A stretch of DNA of 8,924 nt from NCBI GenBank assembly GCA_903907475.1, contig CAIVOB010000134.1:1-8924 (forward strand), written 5' to 3'. This DNA comes from Candidatus Omnitrophota bacterium (GTDB lineage: Bacteria; Omnitrophota; Gorgyraeia; Gygaellales; Profunditerraquicolaceae). Made by a program: the position numbers and the translations under genes. The first letter of the stretch is position 1, and every line of letters starts with the position of its first letter. The notes beneath the pieces are model-generated. The model had not been told where the DNA came from, did not search any database, and saw nothing but the letters and a program-made list of their open reading frames with translations. Shown here one piece after another: positions 5,516 to 8,924 of the stretch.

Positions 5516-6697
5516 ATGAAAAAAGTTGTATTGGCGTATTCCGGGGGATTAGATACTTCTTGTATTGTCAGATGGCTAAAAGAAAGAGGCTACGAAGTAA
5601 TTTGTTTTGTCGCCGATCTAGGTCAAGGTTTCGGCCAGGGTGAAAATTTCGAGGAAATTGAAAATCGCGCCTTAGCTGCCGGAGCATCTAAAGTTTACAT
5701 TCGGGATCTGCAGGAAGAGTTTATTGAGGATTTTATTCTTCCGGCTTTAAAGGCGAATGCGATTTATGAAGGTAAATACCTTCTTGCTACAGCTTTAGGC
5801 CGGCCGTTAATTGCTAAGTATTTAGTGCAGATTGCGCATAAAGAAAAAGCTCAGAGCGTGGCACATGGTTGTACCGGTAAAGGTAATGACCAGGTGCGTT
5901 TGGAAGTCGCGGTGGGGATACTCGATCCGACTTTAGAGATTATCGCTCCGGTCAGAGACTGGGAGTTTAAATCTCGGGAAGAGGAGATCGAGTATGCGTT
6001 AAAATATAATATTCCTATCGATGTTACTAAGAAGAAGCCTTATAGCATTGATCGTAATCTTTGGGGTGTTAGTATCGAAGCGGGTATTTTAGAAAACTTA
6101 GAACAAGAACCACCGGAAGATATTTATCTTTTAACTAAAAGTCCGACGCATACTGCGAGTTATCCTAAATATTTAGAAATAACTTTTGCCAAAGGGGTTC
6201 CCACCAAGATTGACGGGAAGCTCTTTAAGCTAAAGAATTTAATTAATTATCTTAATGAAGTTGGAGGGCAATTTGGTGTTGGTCGGGCGGATATGGTGGA
6301 GAATCGCCTGGTGGGAATTAAATCGCGAGAAATTTATGAAGCACCGGCAGGTACGATTCTTTACACGGCACACAAGGAGCTAGAGGCTTTAGTTTTGGAT
6401 CGGGAGTTAGCGCATTTTAAGGAAATGGTGAGTCTTAAGTATGCGGAATTAGTTTATTATGGCTTATGGTTTTCGGCATTAAAAAATGCTTTGGATGGTT
6501 TTATCAATCAAACTCAAAAATTAGTTAGTGGAACCATAAAATTAAGATTATCTAAAGGTAGTTGCGTGGTGGTGGGCAGAAAATCTTCGCATTCGCTTTA
6601 TAAGAAAGAATTAAGCACTTACGGAAAAGAGGATAAATTTGATCAAAAATTAGCGGAAGGTTTTATCAAGCTTTGGGGAATGCCGTATAAAAGATAA
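5516..6697 (+). CDS. argG: Argininosuccinate synthase
   Basis: ArgG condenses citrulline with aspartate using ATP (forming AMP and pyrophosphate) to give argininosuccinate. The 393-residue protein begins with the N-type ATP pyrophosphatase P-loop AYSGGLDTS (7-15). It also has HGCTGKGNDQVR (118-129), the citrulline/aspartate-binding segment SIDRNLWGVSIEAG (177-190) and GVGRADMVENRLVGIKSREI (254-273). The start ATG has AAGGAG six bases upstream (5504-5509). Residues 36-42 read GQGFGQG, a duplication-like expansion in the loop after the second beta strand; most relatives have a single GQ-type turn there. The frame stays open and all catalytic blocks remain, so the enzyme is expected to be active. 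It lies 16 nt after argF, and a 41-nt repeat-bearing gap separates it from argH. Confidence 0.96.
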   Translation: MKKVVLAYSGGLDTSCIVRWLKERGYEVICFVADLGQGFGQGENFEEIENRALAAGASKVYIRDLQEEFIEDFILPALKANAIYEGKYLLATALGRPLIAKYLVQIAHKEKAQSVAHGCTGKGNDQVRLEVAVGILDPTLEIIAPVRDWEFKSREEEIEYALKYNIPIDVTKKKPYSIDRNLWGVSIEAGILENLEQEPPEDIYLLTKSPTHTASYPKYLEITFAKGVPTKIDGKLFKLKNLINYLNEVGGQFGVGRADMVENRLVGIKSREIYEAPAGTILYTAHKELEALVLDRELAHFKEMVSLKYAELVYYGLWFSALKNALDGFINQTQKLVSGTIKLRLSKGSCVVVGRKSSHSLYKKELSTYGKEDKFDQKLAEGFIKLWGMPYKR

Positions 6698-6728
6698 TAG
6701 TTCATAGCTCATAGCTCATAGCTGATAG
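6696..6728 (+). repeat. CATAGCT heptamer tandem repeat in the argG-argH gap
   Basis: Three perfect CATAGCT units (6703-6709, 6710-6716, 6717-6723) are flanked by a degenerate unit on the left (AATAGTT, 6696-6702) and a partial one on the right (GATAG, 6724-6728). Because seven is not a multiple of three, the repeated TAG puts stop codons in all three forward frames right after the argG stop. The repeat ends where the argH ribosome-binding site begins. It may be a slippage-prone microsatellite or a member of a genome-wide intergenic repeat family. Confidence 0.85.
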
Positions 6729-6738
6729 AAGGAGAGAA

Positions 6739-8115
6739 ATGGCCAAGAAATTATGGGGCACAAGATTTAGTAAGGAAACGAATAGTTTAACTGATCGATT
6801 TACTTCAAGCATTGCTTTTGATGAGCGCTTGGCCAAATATGATATTTTAGGCAGTATTGCTCACGCCCAGATGCTTGGTAAGCAAAAGATTATTCCTTTA
6901 AAAGATAGTCAAAAGATTGTTCAGGGTTTAAATGTTTTACTGCAAGAAGTGAACAGTGGTAAATTTAAATTTGATCCTGCGGCGGAAGATATCCATTCTA
7001 ATATTCAGGAGCTTCTGGTGAAGAAAATCGGCGCTCCGGCGCATAAGTTGCATACCGCTCGCTCGCGCAACGATCAAATCGCTTTAGATATTCGGATGTA
7101 TTTATTAAGCGAGATTGAGGCGTTAATGCAATTTATTACTGAATTGCAAAAGGCGATTATAAAATTTGCCGAGCATAATTTTTCCGTGATTATTCCCGGT
7201 TATACGCATTTGCAAGTGGCGCAATGCGTGCTTTTGGCGCACCATCTTTTGGCTTATGTTGAAGGTTTAGAACGGGATAAACAAAGATTGGCTGACGCTA
7301 AGAAAAGAATTAACTCTATGCCGCTGGGCGCGGGCGCGTTTTCCGGTACGGGCTTAAATATTGATCGTAATTTTGTTAAAATTAAATTGGGATTTGGTAA
7401 TCTGACCGCTAACAGCATTGATTCCGTAAGCGACCGTGATTTTATTATTGAAGTTCTAGCGGATTTGGCAATTCTTTCCGTGCATTTATCGCGGATCGCC
7501 GAAGATCTCATTCTTTGGTCGACCAAAGAATTTAATTTTATCGATATTGATTTTTCTTTTTGTACCGGCTCTAGTATCATGCCGCATAAGAAGAATCCTG
7601 ATATTTTAGAACTTATCCGGGGCTCGGTTGGCCAAATTCAAGGCAATCTTTCCAGTGTTTTAATTTTAATGAAGGGTTTGCCTTCGTCTTATAATCGGGA
7701 TTTACAGTTGGATAAACCGCCGCTTTTTGCTTCGGTTGACACCTTAAAGAATATTTTAGAAATTTTTATGGCGCTTTTTGGTAATATTGTTATTGAGCAT
7801 GAGGCAATTGCCAGTAAAGTCAAAGATGAATCTTTATTTTCCGTTGATTTAGTGGAATATTTGATTAAACAAGGTCTCGCCTATCGCCAAGCGCATGATA
7901 TCGTCGGCCGAATGGTTAAGGGGTGTTTAGATAAAGGGCGAAGAATTTCGGATTTAAATTTAGCACAATTAAAAAAATATTCTCCCCATTTTACTTTAGG
8001 GGTGCGCAAGATTCTTAATGCCCAAGCTTCTGTGGCGTTAAAGAAGTCATATGGAAGTACAAATCCGGGTTTGGTAAGAAAACAATTAGCAGTCTGGAAA
8101 AAACGTTTAAAATAA
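6739..8115 (+). CDS. argH: Argininosuccinate lyase
   Basis: ArgH splits argininosuccinate into arginine and fumarate, the last step of the pathway. It belongs to the fumarase/aspartase superfamily and acts as a homotetramer with active sites built from several subunits. The 458-residue protein has the standard opening KLWGTRFSKET (4-14), ARSRNDQIALD (107-117), PGYTHLQVAQ (153-162, catalytic His157 region), PLGAGAFSGTG (195-205) and the signature GSSIMPHKKNPD (277-288), whose mobile serine loop is catalytic. The C-terminal SYGSTNPGLVRKQL matches the usual end. AAGGAG (6729-6734) lies four bases before the ATG, slightly close. It is preceded by the heptamer repeat, and 19 nt separate it from lysA. 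No fusion to an N-acetyltransferase domain (the ArgH-A type) is present, so it does not supply the missing acetylglutamate synthase. Confidence 0.96.
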   Translation: MAKKLWGTRFSKETNSLTDRFTSSIAFDERLAKYDILGSIAHAQMLGKQKIIPLKDSQKIVQGLNVLLQEVNSGKFKFDPAAEDIHSNIQELLVKKIGAPAHKLHTARSRNDQIALDIRMYLLSEIEALMQFITELQKAIIKFAEHNFSVIIPGYTHLQVAQCVLLAHHLLAYVEGLERDKQRLADAKKRINSMPLGAGAFSGTGLNIDRNFVKIKLGFGNLTANSIDSVSDRDFIIEVLADLAILSVHLSRIAEDLILWSTKEFNFIDIDFSFCTGSSIMPHKKNPDILELIRGSVGQIQGNLSSVLILMKGLPSSYNRDLQLDKPPLFASVDTLKNILEIFMALFGNIVIEHEAIASKVKDESLFSVDLVEYLIKQGLAYRQAHDIVGRMVKGCLDKGRRISDLNLAQLKKYSPHFTLGVRKILNAQASVALKKSYGSTNPGLVRKQLAVWKKRLK

Positions 8116-8134
8116 AAGAGGGAAGGATTTTTTA

Positions 8135-8924
8135 ATGCACGAATTTAAATATAAACGCGGTCAATTATTTTGTGAAAACCTTAAAGTATCGGATTTAGCG
8201 CAACAGTTCGGTACGCCGCTTTATATTTATAGCCGCTCAACTTTAGTGGATCATTTTGTAAAATTAAGTCGGGCTTTTAAACCGGTTAATCCTTTGGTTT
8301 GTTATTCCGTAAAGGCTAATTCTAATCTTGCGATTTTAAAGACTTTGGTCGCGCAGGGCGCGGGGTTAGATATTGTTTCCGGGGGAGAACTTTATCGGGC
8401 TTTAAAAGTTGGCTGTCCGGCAGAAAAAATAGTTTACGCTTCGGTGGGTAAAACTAATCAGGAAATCACCACCGCGATTAAGAAAGGAATTTTGTTTTTT
8501 AACGTTGAGTCTTTGGCAGAATTAAAGAATATCAATCGCATCGCTGGAGAGTTAAATAAGCTCACGCGCGTGGCGTTGCGCATTAATCCGGATGTGGAAG
8601 CTAAAACGCATAAATATATCGCTACCGGAAAATTGACCAATAAGTTCGGGATTGACTTAAATACCGCTTATCGGATATTACTTTTACGCCGCGAGTATAA
8701 ACATCTTAAGATTTGCGGGTTGCATATTCATATCGGTTCGCAGATAACTGAAAGCGCTCCATTTGTGGCGGCAATAAAAAAGATTTCTGATTTTATTATT
8801 AAATTAAAAAATCAAGGGATTAGTTTGGAGTATCTTAATATCGGGGGCGGTTTGGGAATTATTTATGATCAAGAGTCTCCTCAGACGGCGCAAATTTATG
8901 CCCGTAAAATTATTCCCTTACTTA
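8135..8924 (+). CDS. lysA: Diaminopimelate decarboxylase, N-terminal part (cut by window edge)
   Basis: LysA decarboxylates meso-diaminopimelate to lysine using PLP. The reading frame is open from ATG 8135 to the window end, 263 residues of the roughly 400-430 usual for the family. It belongs to the fold-type III (alanine-racemase-like barrel) decarboxylases: CYSVKANSN (56-64) holds the PLP lysine Lys60, followed by GLDIVSGGEL (77-86), ALRINPDV (147-154), NKFGI (169-173), HIHIGSQ (197-203) and the phosphate-binding LNIGGGLG (234-241). AAGGA (8123-8127) lies seven bases before the ATG. It is co-directional with argH at a 19-nt gap, so probably in the same transcript and joining arginine and lysine synthesis. 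Biosynthetic arginine decarboxylase (SpeA) is much longer with a different N-terminus. An ornithine decarboxylase is less likely given the SVKANSN and HIGSQ blocks. The C-terminal half, including the conserved cysteine, cannot be checked. Confidence 0.92.
   Translation, partial: MHEFKYKRGQLFCENLKVSDLAQQFGTPLYIYSRSTLVDHFVKLSRAFKPVNPLVCYSVKANSNLAILKTLVAQGAGLDIVSGGELYRALKVGCPAEKIVYASVGKTNQEITTAIKKGILFFNVESLAELKNINRIAGELNKLTRVALRINPDVEAKTHKYIATGKLTNKFGIDLNTAYRILLLRREYKHLKICGLHIHIGSQITESAPFVAAIKKISDFIIKLKNQGISLEYLNIGGGLGIIYDQESPQTAQIYARKIIPLL

Noticed and set aside
6698..6728. CRISPR array
   Set aside because: The seven-base units are contiguous with no spacers; this is a simple tandem repeat.

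Overview
The window is one biosynthetic operon read left to right on the + strand. It holds seven complete arginine genes in pathway order, argC, argJ, argB, argD, argF, argG and argH, followed by lysA, which runs off the right edge. The set covers the route from N-acetylglutamate to arginine. ArgB phosphorylates, ArgC reduces and ArgD transaminates. ArgJ moves the acetyl group from N-acetylornithine back to glutamate. ArgF and ArgG build citrulline and argininosuccinate, and ArgH releases arginine. LysA, the last step of the diaminopimelate-lysine pathway, may begin a lysine block continuing past the window. No argA, argE, carAB or argR gene is visible. ArgJ supplies the acetyl-recycling step, so argE is not needed.

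Layout: 1-308 is a non-coding leader. Its first 80 bases are about 72% G+C, unlike the AT-leaning rest. They fold into a stable branched structure whose second half resembles the 3' part of a bacterial SRP RNA but lacks the conserved core. From 182 to 273 lies a compound inverted-repeat region with two possible tandem sigma70 promoters. The better one (TTGACT, 17 bp, TACAAT) sits just upstream of argC. The genes (309-8924) are tightly packed: argB/argD abut with no gap and argD/argF overlap by ATGA. The only larger gaps are 63 nt (argJ-argB, with a small hairpin) and 41 nt (argG-argH, with a heptamer tandem repeat).

Organism: a bacterium with moderate to low G+C coding DNA, frequent TTA/ATT codons, good AAGGAG ribosome-binding sites and a cyclic arginine pathway. 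The argCJBDFGH-lysA order and protein style suggest an uncultured lineage such as Omnitrophota, or a Nitrospirota/Desulfobacterota relative. This is an inference; nothing in the window proves it.

The coding part is ordinary, and every enzyme keeps its key motifs. The points worth a second look are the leader (SRP-like fragment, long dyad, tandem promoters), the CATAGCT repeat before argH, and a small duplication-like insertion in ArgG. I see no mobile element, CRISPR array, tRNA or new multi-gene system.
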